Origin: Gnetum montanum
Lineage: Eukaryota; Streptophyta; Gnetopsida; Gnetales; Gnetaceae
Direction: 5' to 3'
NCBI GenBank assembly: GCA_015680685.1
Contig: MNCI01033474.1
Coordinates: 2,550,256 to 2,614,255, forward strand
DNA: 64,000 nt
The notes beneath the pieces are model-generated. The model was not told the DNA's origin. It did not search any database and was given only the letters and a program-made list of their open reading frames with translations. The position numbers and the translations under genes are program-made. Shown here in pieces: positions 1 to 10,834 of this stretch. The number at the start of each line of letters is the position of its first letter. Positions within the stretch are counted from its first letter, which is position 1.

Positions 1-180
1 ATACCTCAGACTTGCTTAACCATACACCGTGACACATACAAGCAAGCCTGGGAAGACAACGAACGATTAACCCCAAGTGTTTCTTGTGGCGTTAAGGCAT
101 TTAGTCTGCGGAGTTCGACCGGATCGCGCGTGCACGCTCGTTTCGTATGGTTGAGTGTAGGGGTACCTCGCCACTCATCA
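1..180 (+). repeat. 3' end of a family-A/B LTR, cut by the window edge
   Basis: This segment aligns with the last 180 bases of the LTR ending at 38132, and its final 75 bases also match the LTRs ending at 14559 and 22428. The shared tail reads TATGGTTGAGTGTAGGGGTA and ends in CA at 180, the usual LTR terminus. It is either the 3' LTR of an element lying to the left or a solo LTR. The target duplication would be GTACT (181-185), but its partner is outside the window. It keeps more CpG than the copy at 14500, so it may be a younger member. Confidence 0.75.
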
Positions 181-198
181 GTACTCTTGAAGGTAAGC

Positions 199-219
199 TT
201 GGGTACTTTAAGTACCCAA
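199..219. repeat. Short perfect inverted repeat
   Basis: Ten-base arms (TTGGGTACTT and AAGTACCCAA) are separated by a single T. It lies 18 bases past the LTR end. No function is evident; it may be chance in AT-rich flank. The rest of 181-418 shows nothing recognisable. Confidence 0.4.
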
Positions 220-423
220 AAGAAATGGTGAACTTAAGAGTTTATTGCTACTTCCCTTGACATCCCAGCTTTTCCCTTAATTAATATCTATCACTTATTG
301 ATCACTGGTACATCCACAAAATAAGATTTCTTTCTAACATAAAACAAAAATACACAAGGACTCCAACTTTTCTTTCATTAAAATAAAATGATATTTGTAC
401 AAATTTTACATCCTTGACTCAAA

Positions 424-1200
424 TAAAGATAATGAGAAATGATCTATTCATGGATGAAACTCCTTACCTCACTCTAGTGTTGAGAAAGATTTCCAACTCC
501 ACTCATATAAATGCAAGAAGAAGAATAATACAAGAATAGAAAGAGAAGTAAGAAAAATGAACAATTTCCTTAAGGAAATAAGTAATCAAGTAGCAAGGAA
601 ACATAGATCTCAGACTATCCTCCTTAAGTGTTAGAAAGAACAAATTCCAACACCTTAATTTAAACAAAATATTGATACATTTAATGGAGAGACAAGGGTC
701 ATCAATCAGCCTTAAAAATCTTCACTGACTGGGTCGGTAGCTCCAAAGTCTTCACCTACTAGGTAGGCGATTTTCCAAGTCCTCACCTATTGGGTAGATG
801 ATTCTAGAGTCTTCATATACTAGGTAGTTGGCTTCTAAGGTGTCCTTGTTGAATTTCTCCTTCAAATTTCACATACTAGTAGTAGGTGCAGACCATTACT
901 TTCTGTATGGAAAATTTGACGGGTGCTCTTTATGGCAAACTTTGACCAACCATAACTTTTACATCCAGAATTTGTTTTATGCAAACCAAGAGTTAAGATT
1001 AGTTAATTTGAACATTCCAAACATGATGGTGTAGTTAAAGTTTTCATTTGAGATCATTTAATCCCAATATACAAAAATATTATTAATGAGATAGAACATA
1101 ATATAGATTATCACAATTGACTAAAATATACTTACTAGTGATTTAATATAAAGTAAAATAAAAATTATTTATTAAGAAATATTACTACTTTAGGTGCTCA
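424..1200 (-). repeat. 3' LTR of element C
   Basis: Aligns over its whole length with 9741-10480. Shared stretches include CTTACCTCACTCTAGTGTT near the left end and TTACTACTTTAGGTGCTCA at the right end. The first bases (T-A-AAGATAATGAG here, T-C-AAGATAATGAG in the other copy) suggest an ancestral TG terminus that mutated differently in each copy. The two copies differ substantially, so the insertion is old. Confidence 0.8.
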
Positions 1201-1214
1201 TATTAGCCCCCAAA
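1201..1214 (-). promoter_or_regulatory. Polypurine tract of element C
   Basis: On the minus strand this reads TTTGGGGGCTAATA immediately before the LTR start TGAGCACC. A G-rich tract directly upstream of the 3' LTR is where plus-strand DNA synthesis is primed in LTR retrotransposons. Confidence 0.65.
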
Positions 1215-2945
1215 TATAATTTTTCCAATCCCATTGCAAAATAATGCAAATGAAGTAATGAGTACCAAAAACTTATTAAATATTTTTCATGAGGAAACTA
1301 AAGTACTAGGATAAAAACCTTGGTCGTTGATCTTTATTAATCATATACTAAGTAACCGACAATGAAACTCTTATTATTATTTATAAATTTTTCTTTTGTC
1401 TTCTTTCCTTTTAAAACAAAAGCTTACATGTAATGCATTAAGCAACCAACTTGTTAATCTTGAAGTCATTGCATTCAATTAATAGTTTTTGAAAAATGGT
1501 AACAAGTAATAGGAATTAATTGGAAGTATTCATTTGTATCTCATTTGAATCAATTTTTTGGGTTTATTTATTATATTAGTTTATATATATATATATATAT
1601 TATTTTTTTTATTTTTACTTTTATTTTATTTTTTATCTATATTGAGCATCATTCTAGACTTCCTAAGTATTAACCTATGCCAAGTTGACTTCTAGTCAAT
1701 TCTCATATTTAGCAACTAGGATACTATAATTTTTGGAGGCACCCCATCCATGTTCAACTTTGATAGCCTAACACAACTTACAAGTACAAATATTGTAAAA
1801 GTTTAAGAATGGCTTTCCTAATTTAACTATACTAACATGTTAGGTGCATCATTTGCTGCACCACCCATAAACTAAAAATAGGCTCCTAACATTTTCAAGG
1901 TGATAACAAGGAATGAGACATAATAGAATGGATAAAGAACTAACAAACTAAGCAATTTTCACCATATAAGTAATCAACCCATCCCATAGAAAAATAATAA
2001 AAATTCAATTATAAAAATAATAACATTTCAAAGTGAAGTAGAATCAAGTATAAGATTTAGGAAATTAGCTTTCTCAAACTGCAAATACCTAAAGTACATA
2101 AAATAACATATAAGAAGATGAATGTAGATTAATTAATATGCCACGAGGAGTAAATAGAAAGCTCCTTTAATTTATATATAATTTTGTATACTATTAATTT
2201 TTTCTTATTATACTTTTTTTTGAGATCAATAATTCTTAAGATATTCTGGTACTACTGGAATTCAAATCACTGAGAAGTTTATTGCACTACTAGTGAGCAT
2301 AGTCCCATAGGAAACTTTGCCCATGGTGCACATAAATTCACAAGCTAGAATTCTAACATGAGTATTGGCCACTTAGTTGCACTGTCAACAAACAAGATCC
2401 TGTAGGATACTTTGCTCGTGGTGGAGTTCAACCCTCATGTAGGTGTCTCCTCTTTTTGTTTTCTTTTGGGATAATTATCTAAGTAGCATCAAAGTAGACT
2501 AAGCATCTATCATCACTTTGTTAACCTTCAATTTATTTTACTTAAATAAAATTTAAGGCATAGAAATAGATATGATGTATGGCCAAAAGATCGTGGGGTT
2601 AGGTAAGGTTTATTTATCCAAGCTAAAAATTCCTAAAACATATACTATATTCTTGCAAAATCTTGAATATAAATAAAGACTGGAAAATGATTATAGAAGG
2701 AGGAAATACTTGTAATAGGGTTAGATAATATTCCCCATGTGACCATGGCTAGCAATTAGTAAGTTATCCAACCTATTATATTATTTGGTAGGATGGAGAC
2801 TAGGACTAAGACTAAGACTAAATTAGAAATTAAATCTAAAATTTTATTCTATAAGGTTACTTTTAAGTCTACCTCCTTGACTAGGGGTCACACATTATAT
2901 TTTCATTCAACACCTAAAGCCAAACCTAATTAGATCTTACATAAT
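1215..2945. other. Element C 3' internal region without recognisable coding
   Basis: Lies between the end of integrase and the 3' LTR. It is AT-rich, with a short TA microsatellite at about 1582-1600. I see no conserved protein segments on either strand. Confidence 0.5.
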
Positions 2946-5900
2946 GCACTAGAATTCATGAAACATAACAATGTTGACAATTGGAGGATTTGGATCATCA
3001 TCTAGGTATTCAAGGTTAGATAATTGGATTTCGATTTCAAGTTGTTCACATGTCGTATACAACTTAAGTCTTTGATCATTAACTAGAAAAGTGGACTCAC
3101 TATCTTCTAAGGTTGTGATTTTAACACTACCATTAGGATAGGCTTTAAGTACTTGATGTGAATCTTTCTATTTAAAGACAATTTTTTCTAGAAACCTATG
3201 AAGTTATGTATTATAAAGTAAGACCTTATAACCCTAGTTAAAACTTTTTTTCATTATGTATGCATCATGATGAAGTTTGGTTTGCTTTTTAATAATACAT
3301 TGCATACTAGTTGCCTTGAGATGTGCTTCATCAAGTTCATTTAGTTGTATAAGTCATGCTTCTATATTTAAAACCTCATCAAATCCTATTAGTTTAGCTA
3401 AGCATCTAGAATGATGCTTAATTTCAATAGTTAAAAACATTGTTTTCCATATACTACTTGGTAAGTAAAGAGACCAAGGCTAGGTTGCCAAGATGTTCGA
3501 TATGCCCATAAGACATCATTAAGATTTTAGCCTAGTGATTTCTTCCTACAAATACTATCTTCATCAATATTCTAACTATAGCACTATTCACATTTTCAAC
3601 TTATCCATTAGTCGGTAGGTGATACAATGTTGCTAGTTTATGTAGAATTCTGCAAGACTTCACAAGACATTCCATAGTTTTATTAACAAAATGAGTTCCT
3701 TCATCACTAATTAAGACTCTAGGCATGTCAACCCTTATTATAACATGTTCATGAAGAAAGGAAATTACTACTTTTACATCATTAGTTGTGATAACCTTTA
3801 CTTTAACCCATTTAGTAACATAATCAATTTAAAGTAGAATGTAACAATTTCCTTGTAATGGAGGAAATGTTCCAAAGAAATCAATCCCCCATACATTAGA
3901 GGGTTCAAAAACAGAGATAGGTTGTTGCAACATTTCATGTCTTTTGGAAAGTGATCCAACTCATTGGTAGTAGTCACAAGATTTGGCAAAGGCAAGTGCA
4001 TCTTTATAGAGAGTTGACCAAGAAAATTCACTATTTACTACTTTGATCCTTGTACATTTTCCATCAAAATTCCATCCACCTAAATGATTATGACACATTC
4101 TAAGTATCAATTATTGTTTCCAGTCAGGAACACATCTACAAAAGATATTATCTACACATGTTTTATATAGATAAGGTTGACTTCAAATGCACTTATCCAT
4201 CCACTTTAGAAACTTTTTTTTTCATTACTATCTTAGTGAGATGAAGTTTTTAAGGTTACCAAATAGTTTTCAATGCCAGCATATCATGGTTCTTTATGTT
4301 GTAAATGAAAAAGGTTTCCATGTAGAAACTTATCATTAAGAAATCCTAGTATTCTAAACTTTTCTAGTAAAGCTAATCATGAAAGATTGTCAAATACCAC
4401 ATTTTCTCATCCTTTTTTATTAAGAATATTCATGTCAAACTCTTGAAGTAAGAGACACCATCACATTATTCTTGAATTTTTAATTTTCTTTGTGGCTAGA
4501 AACTTAATAGCAAAGTGATCCATAGATATGAGTTTTATAGCCTACAAGATAGTGTCAAAATTTATCTAGAGCATATACTCTTACTAGTAGTTCTTTTTTA
4601 GTGATGGTATAATTAATTTAAGAATTTTCAAAACTTTTAGAAATGTAATAAATAACCTAAGGGTTTCCCTCAACTAATTGTCCTAATACAGCCCCTATGG
4701 ATGTATCATTAGCATCACACATTAAATCAAAGGGAATTTCCAAATTTGGAGTCGTCAAAATGGAAGCTCTGGTAATTTTCTCATTAACATTTTGAAAGGC
4801 TTTCTCACAATCATTATTCCAATTAAATAAAATTTCTTTTTCAAGTGAATGATATAGTGCTTTAAGAATTTTTTGAAAAGTCTTTAATAAACTGCCTATA
4901 CCCCACATGTCCTAGAAAGGATCTAAGAGTTCGAATGTGAGTTGGTGAGGCGAAGGAAGATATGAATTTTACTTTATTTTGGCCCATTTCAATGCCCTCC
5001 CTAGAGATGACATGACCTAAAACTACCCCTTTTGTAATCATAAGATGGCTTTTTTTTTCCCAGAATAACTTAGATTTTCTTGAATGCATCTTTCTAACAC
5101 TAATTCTAACCAAAATAAGTTTTGATCAAAGGAATTTCCAAATAATTAAAAGTTATCCATAAAACCCTTAACAAATTCTTTGAGCATATCAACAAATATA
5201 TAGGTCATGGCTCTTTGAAATGTTGCTATAGCATTACATAATCCAAATGGCATTCTTCTAAATGCAAAGGTATCAAAGGGACATATGAATGTAGTTTTAT
5301 GTTGATCTTTTGTGGATATGGCTATTTGGTTATAACCACTAAATCCATCTTAGAAACAGTAATATGGATGTCCTTGTAAATGTTCAAGAATTTTATCAAT
5401 GTATGATAATGAAAATTAATTTTTTCTTATGTATTAATTTAGCTTTCTATAATCCACACATACTTGCCATTTGCTATTTTTCTTAGGTACCATCATTATG
5501 GGACTAATCCATTCACTATCAGAAATGAAATAAATTAATCCTTCTCTCCATAGTTAGTGATTTCTTCTTTTACAATTATTTCAATGTAGGGTTAAGTCTC
5601 CAAGGAGGTATTCATATTGGTTTGGCTCCATCTGCTAAGTAGACATGATATTGACATACGTTTGGAAATATTCCTTCCTTTAAATCTTCATAAGTCCAAG
5701 CAAATGCATCCATTTTTCTTATTAATTCATCTATTAGCTTTCCCTCTTATTTTGTTGTTAATTCAGAATTTATGATTAAGTGTTTACCATTAGCTACAAA
5801 GATGTATTTAAGGCTGCCTAGTAGTTCCTTAAGTTTGGTTTCACTTTGTTGTAAGGGTTTTTCTAATTTTACTATGTTAGATCTAAAATCCAATGGTTGA

Positions 5901-6341
5901 TTGATTTGTTCATAAAGTTTCTAATATTCTTTATTAATATGAACTTTCAGTTGATTTTTGAGAACTACTACTTCTTCATCCTTAGCTAACATCACCAAGG
6001 TTACTTCATAAATCATTTTTACTTCTTGACATCTTTCCAAAACATTCTTATTAAGGTTAAAAATGTTTAAGTTAGATGTCCTATAGCAAAGGAAAGTTGT
6101 GATAATCCTAAGTGACAATGAATTACAACATTAGTGGTGGCTAACAAAGGTCTTTCTAAGATAACAAAATAATCTAAATAAAAAACCTCTAGTATAAAAC
6201 AATCAGCAGGGTATAATCCATCCTCAACCTTAATTATGATGTTCTCCACTATCCCTAAAGGTGATATTGTTGTACCATATAACAAGGATATAGGTATGTT
6301 GGTATTCTTGATATCTAAAATACCTAGTTGTTGAGCTAAGT
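2946..6341 (-). pseudogene. Gypsy pol remnant: protease end, RT, RNase H, integrase (element C)
   Basis: Read on the minus strand from high to low coordinates. Protease second half (6060-6340): LGIVENIIIKVEDG, PADCFIL and the ERPLLAT segment matching the family's G-R-P-F-L-A-T. RT (about 4930-5560): a VPKKNSKWQVCVDYRKLN block, DGFSGYNQI with the first catalytic aspartate, and MPFGLCNA. The YxDD box has decayed to FMDN followed by a stop near 5150. The thumb-side GVVLGHVISREGI and RTLRSFLGHVGYRQFIKDFSK segments follow. RNase H (about 4200-4860) starts at FDLMCDANDTSIGAVLGQ. Integrase (about 3450-4100) keeps WGIDFFG, VLISDEGTHFVNK and a later VENVN, in the positions of the DDE residues. A C-terminal NGSVKI...FLVNDQRLKLY segment lies near 3000-3200. 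Several frameshifts and stops; not functional. Confidence 0.85.
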
Positions 6342-7818
6342 ATTATGACCAAAAACCTTGATAGCTGGAATAGGAAAAAAACCAAGGATCCCCAATGCAA
6401 GCAATTTCTCAACCTCAAATCCCTAGGACCTTCATGAAGAAAATGGGATTTGAAGCACCTTGGCTAGTCTGAAAAATCAACCAAGGACTTGGGAGATGCA
6501 AAATGTGGAAATATAAACAAATCCAAAAAATGCACAAATAATAACTTTATTTTGAACACAAAACTCAAAACTTAATCCTTTATTGGGAAAAGAATAAAGA
6601 ATAAGTTATATATATGTGTACAAATGGTGCCTGGATGAGCAAAAAGGGGGTTCACTTGAGCAAGAGTTCAAAGCCCATTGAAGCCGAGATGATCTACTCC
6701 ATGATCCAAGTGCTAAGCCACTCTTGATGTTATCGAACCTTCTTTTGTTGTTGCAACCTTGGATCTACCAATTGGGTCACTACTGGGGGGTGAGAAAGGG
6801 GGAATATTCAAATGCTAAGTTGCTTCATGCTGGGTTTGGAGTCCCAAAGTGCAATGTTAACATCAAAATCCACCAAATCTCAAGGCCTTAATGCTTCCAC
6901 ACTAGGGTTCAAGAGACTATAAGTATGGGAACTTGCAAGAGCTCTTAAGTGCCTGAAAATGCTCCAAGCATGGAGTTATATATATGCAAATTGCTACTAA
7001 AAATTCCTGAAACTTGTGAGTATAGGATATTGTCAAAAATGTTGAACCTGTAAAAAATGCCCAACCCTTTAATGGTCTTGGAGGCTAGCTTTTATAATGT
7101 CTTTATACCATGAATGGGACTTCAAATCTACTATGATTGGACTGCAAATTTGCTACATAATGGCTGAAAATTTGATGTAACTTTGCTGCAAATTGGCTAC
7201 CAAATTTAGTAAAATGAACACAAAAATTTGGGGGAGTTACTAAACATAGTAACTATTTCCCCCCATGGCCATTTTGTTTACTAAAAATAGTAACCGGGGC
7301 ACCCCTTCCACACTAGAGCTGAGTCTTCCATGCTAAGCTCTCCACCATGCTTGTTGAAGTGGCTGGGNGGGAGCGGTGGTGGGGAACTTTCCAATTTGAA
7401 GGCAAAGTTTCCAAAATGTACCTTTCGTCTCCACGTTGAAGGAGGAAAACTGTTCAAGCTCCCTATCCTTCCATGCTGGGGGTAAGTGAGATCTACCCTG
7501 TACATGTGTTTTCATCATAGAAAAATGTCTACCCCCCATAGAAACTATCAAATTGCCTTTTTTAACATTCCAAGAGGCATTTTTAACCCACCCCCTCCCC
7601 CAAGCAAAAATATAGACACTAGGTGACTTTTTCTCATTTGGGAAATGAGGCTTTGACCACTTATGAGGCATTTTCAGCTCCAAAAGTATAAAGTATGTGA
7701 AATTTCCCATTGTGGGTTACAATTTTCACATTTACAATGAAATTTTGCCTCAACTTCCATGGAGTCAAAGCTACATGATGAGGATTGGTTATAACATGCA
7801 AAATTTTGTGGTGTTTCA
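6342..7818. mobile_element. Unclassified insertion inside the element C protease
   Basis: The element C reading stops at 7825 and resumes at 6341, and both edges carry the same six bases CTAAGT (6336-6341 and 7819-7824). Minus-strand coding just above the insert reads SINIMPSN and just below it reads AQQLGIL. Both are parts of one retropepsin domain, and the frame agrees once the insert and one CTAAGT copy are ignored. The inserted 1477 bases run ATTATGACC to GGTGTTTCA. I see no clear terminal inverted or direct repeats, no poly-A and no recognised protein. A 5-6 bp duplication fits an LTR-type or unclassified non-autonomous element. One ambiguous base lies at 7367. Confidence 0.7.
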
Positions 7819-7824
7819 CTAAGT

Positions 7825-9727
7825 TAGATGGCATGATGTTTATACTTGCCCAATGGTAATGGGAATGGTTGAAGTTTGAGGGACCTTGTATTTTGGTGGT
7901 AGCCTCTTTTGAATAAGATTTGTTGTAACATTTGTTAAGTATGCTTGTCATGGAATTTTTATCTTCTCTTTTTGGTGCATAAAGTTTTAAGATACTTAGC
8001 ATAAAGAAGAGTGTCTTGGATTGCTTGATACAAGGAAATGTTGAAGTGTATATCCTTAAAAAAATATTTCTAGATGATCCTCTTGATGTAGTTTCTCAAC
8101 CAACCTATTAGGCTATGGTGCTAGTATATCCTATGCCTTCTTTGATGGAAGTTGAAGAGGTATTGATGATGATGATGTTAAAGATGTGTTCACTCTATCT
8201 ACTTGATCATCATCATCATCTTTGTTATGTCCATCATCTTCCTCCTATGTCTTTGGGTAACTAATGATGTGTGATGGTTTGGTGAAATGTTACTTTCTTT
8301 TTATGATGCAAGGATTTCTTTGTTATTTTACCACTTTGTGTGGTTACTTCGTTTACTTATTCTTTATTTTTCCTTTGTGAAATTGGATTAGGCTCAATCT
8401 AACATGGTAGTTTTCTTCTTTATAAATCCTGAAAGCTATGCCTAATCTTCTCTCATAGTTCATGTAGGTCTCCTTCTATGTTGTTCATCCTTTTTTCTAC
8501 TCAATCATAAAGAGAAGGGCTTCTAGTTCGAAGATAGTTTTAAAATGTATTACATCCAAAGTTGCTGGAAGTAAAATTTCCTTGGCCATAGGTTCCCCTT
8601 CCTTGCCTTGAGTTTCAAGTTTGTAGAAACATTTTTATAGATTCTTGAATATGTTCATCATAGAAAGGTAGTGTAGGTCAATTATCTAAAGTATGCTGTT
8701 AGCTATCATATAAATCACAACAGAGTTGGTCTTGTGCTAATTTGGTACTGCTCATCAAGCATTTTATTAATTCATCTACCTTTTTATTTAATGCCTTCAT
8801 TTCTTCAGATGCTTCATGCATTAGATATGGCTTAGGCCATCATTTACTTTAATTAACTAAGGAATCTAAGATCTACAATCCTACTTCATGTGTGATTTTT
8901 AAAATGTTTCCTCCACAAGAAAAATTTACATTTTTTTGCAATAAGATAATAATTCTTCTACAAAACTTTGGATGCGTTGATGGGCTAGAAATCCATGGTT
9001 TGGATTCTTTAAACACAAAGCTTTGAATCTATTAAAGGCTTTCTCATAATCTTCTTTCTCACTTGTGAAAAAATCATTAATTACTTTCTTAAGGAATATA
9101 GCTTATCCTCAAATAAGAACTATTGTAAAAATGTAACTATAGGTAGAGTTTTATTACAAACACTTCCTATAATGCAAAATCTACCTTATCTCTAAGAGTT
9201 GATTTGAATGTAACTATCCTTGTGTGATCCTCACCATGTGGTACAGACATAGCAATTGTTATTTAAAAATCCCTTAGGTGAGTAACTAAGTTCTCATCAT
9301 TTTTTCCTCTAAAGATGGATAATAGATGAATATTTTTCACTTCCACACCCCTACTAGGAGGATAAACTAAAGAGCCTTGTGAAATATTAGTAGTTCTTTG
9401 ATTTAATAATTCACCTATAGTTGCACTTGGTCTTAGAGAAAACTGATTTCCTCGGTAATGAATAAAGGATGCTAGTTATTTGGATGTAAAGGGTTGTGTG
9501 CTAGATGTTGATGGTCTAAATGTTGAAGTGCTTACAAGAATTCCTATACCTAGAGCACCTTCCCATGTTTGAATTAGATGACTAAATCCAACCCCCATCA
9601 TAGAAGTTGAAAATGGCATTGAGGAGAAATGTCCCAAATTATTAACATGTGTACCATTCATATTGCTAAAAGGAACTTGTTGTCCTATAGGATTCACATT
9701 AATATTTGATGAAAAACCATGAGACAC
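7825..9727 (-). pseudogene. Gypsy gag and protease N-terminal part (element C)
   Basis: Gag begins at an ATG near 9727 (MSHGFSSN), only 13 bases inside the 5' LTR. Segments typical of plant gypsy gag follow in order: VEVKNIHLLSIFRG and LVTHLRDF (about 9270-9360), then EKEDYEKAFNRFKALC and NPNHGFLAHQRIQSF (about 8960-9070, the conserved E-R-F-K...P-H-H-G block). After these come VEKRMNNIEGDLHEL (about 8480) and NEVTTQSGKI (about 8340, the family's T-L-R-S-G-K). Then IHFNISLYQAI and LLYAKYLKTL (about 8000-8060) lead into protease sequence ending SINIMPSN at the insertion edge. Stops and frame changes are frequent. Confidence 0.75.
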
Positions 9728-9740
9728 TTGGATTTGTCCA
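9723..9740 (-). promoter_or_regulatory. Candidate primer-binding site of element C
   Basis: Directly inside the 5' LTR the minus strand reads TGGACAAATCCAAGTGTC. It begins with TGG, as a site pairing with a tRNA CCA end should. I cannot match the rest to a particular tRNA; it is probably mutated. Confidence 0.4.
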
Positions 9741-10480
9741 TCAAGATAATGAGAAAAGGTCTTTACATGAATGAGGCCCCTTACCTCACTCTAGTGTTAA
9801 GAAAGGATTCCCAAATCTACTTATACAAATGAAATAAGGACAATAATATAAGAATAGAAAGAGAAGTGGAAAAAATCAGCAATTTCCTTAAGGGAATGAG
9901 CAATTGTGTAGTAGGAAAACATAGATCTTAGACTACCCTCCTCAAGTATTAGGAAGAACAAAGCCAAACACATCAATTTATATGAACTATGGATATATTT
10001 AAAGGAGAGACAAGGATCATCAATGGGCCTTAAATGTCTTCACCTACTAGGTAGCTAGTTTCAAAGTCTTCACCTACTGTGTAGGTGGCTCCCAAGATGT
10101 CCTTATTGAATTTCACCTTCAAACCTCACGTGCTAGTGGTAGGTGTAGACCATTTCTTCCTATATGGTTGATTTGACGGGTGCTCTTCATGGAAAACTTT
10201 GACCAACCATAACTTTCATGTCCGAAATCTATTTTACACATACCATGGATTAAGATTAGTTAATTTGAACATTCCAGACATGATGGTGTAGTTAAATTTT
10301 TGGATTTGATATCATTTAATCCTAATTTTTGATCCTACAAAATAAGATATACAAAAATATTATTAATGAGATAGATCATAATATAGATGATAACAATTAA
10401 CTAAAATATACTTACTAGTGATTTAATATTAAGTAAAATAAACATTATTTATTAATAAATGTTACTACTTTAGGTGCTCA
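9741..10480 (-). repeat. 5' LTR of element C
   Basis: Partner of 424-1200. On the minus strand it starts TGAGCACCTAAAGTAGTAAC. The plus-strand flank TCAAA (10481-10485) repeats 419-423. Confidence 0.8.
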
Positions 10481-10485
10481 TCAAA

Positions 10486-10834
10486 GAGCTTATGTAAGAA
10501 AAGAGCATGTGTAAGGAAATTCAGTGAGAGGCAAGGGAGAGCACTTGAGAGAGATTGAAGAAATCTTGTATATGTATCATGTCTTGAGCTTGGGCTCCAT
10601 GGTGAGCTATTGAGAATTGAGAGGGGATAAGTGTGGCCTCTAAGATCCTTGAAAGAGTTGTGAGTTGAGCTTGGCTAATCATCTTTGATGTATTTCTATG
10701 TATTTTAAGAATTTTCTTAATATAAAGGATATTTTCTCCATTTCATTGTGTTGTTCTTATTTTCTAAGCTAGATCTACTGTGAAGTTGTGGATTGGGTCC
10801 TATTGGGATATATTGAGGTGCACACCCTGCATCA
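10486..10834 (+). repeat. Family-D LTR fragment (3' part)
   Basis: Resembles 54845-55198 throughout: both contain a CTTGAG(C/T)TTG(G/T)GCTCC block, GTGTGGCCTCTAAGA, TTGAGCTTGGCT, TTGATGTATTTCT and TTTCTCCATTTC in the same order, and end in ATCA. No tRNA-Met primer site follows here, so it may be a solo or truncated LTR. Its left edge meets the element C target duplication, and I cannot find its 5' part on the other side of element C. Confidence 0.65.

Larger units (their letters stand above)
424..10480 (-). mobile_element. Ty3/gypsy LTR retrotransposon (element C), complete but decayed
   Basis: Direct repeats at 424-1200 and 9741-10480 enclose minus-strand gag, protease, RT, RNase H and integrase remnants in Ty3/gypsy order, with integrase last. 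TCAAA is found on both sides (419-423 and 10481-10485) and fits a 5-bp target duplication. Read on the minus strand, the LTR begins TGAGCACC and originally ended near CTTCA. A G-rich tract next to the left LTR and a TGG-starting site next to the right LTR fit the expected polypurine tract and primer site. Many stops and frame changes show that it is dead. A separate 1477-base insertion splits the protease. Confidence 0.85.

Noticed and set aside
6335-8000. Nine-base inverted repeat GCTAAGTAT (6335-6343) and ATACTTAGC (7992-8000) as terminal repeats of the nested insert
   Set aside because: The right arm lies in continuous gag-pro coding (LLYAKYLK), so it is not an element end. The CTAAGT duplication at 7819 fits the reading frame better.
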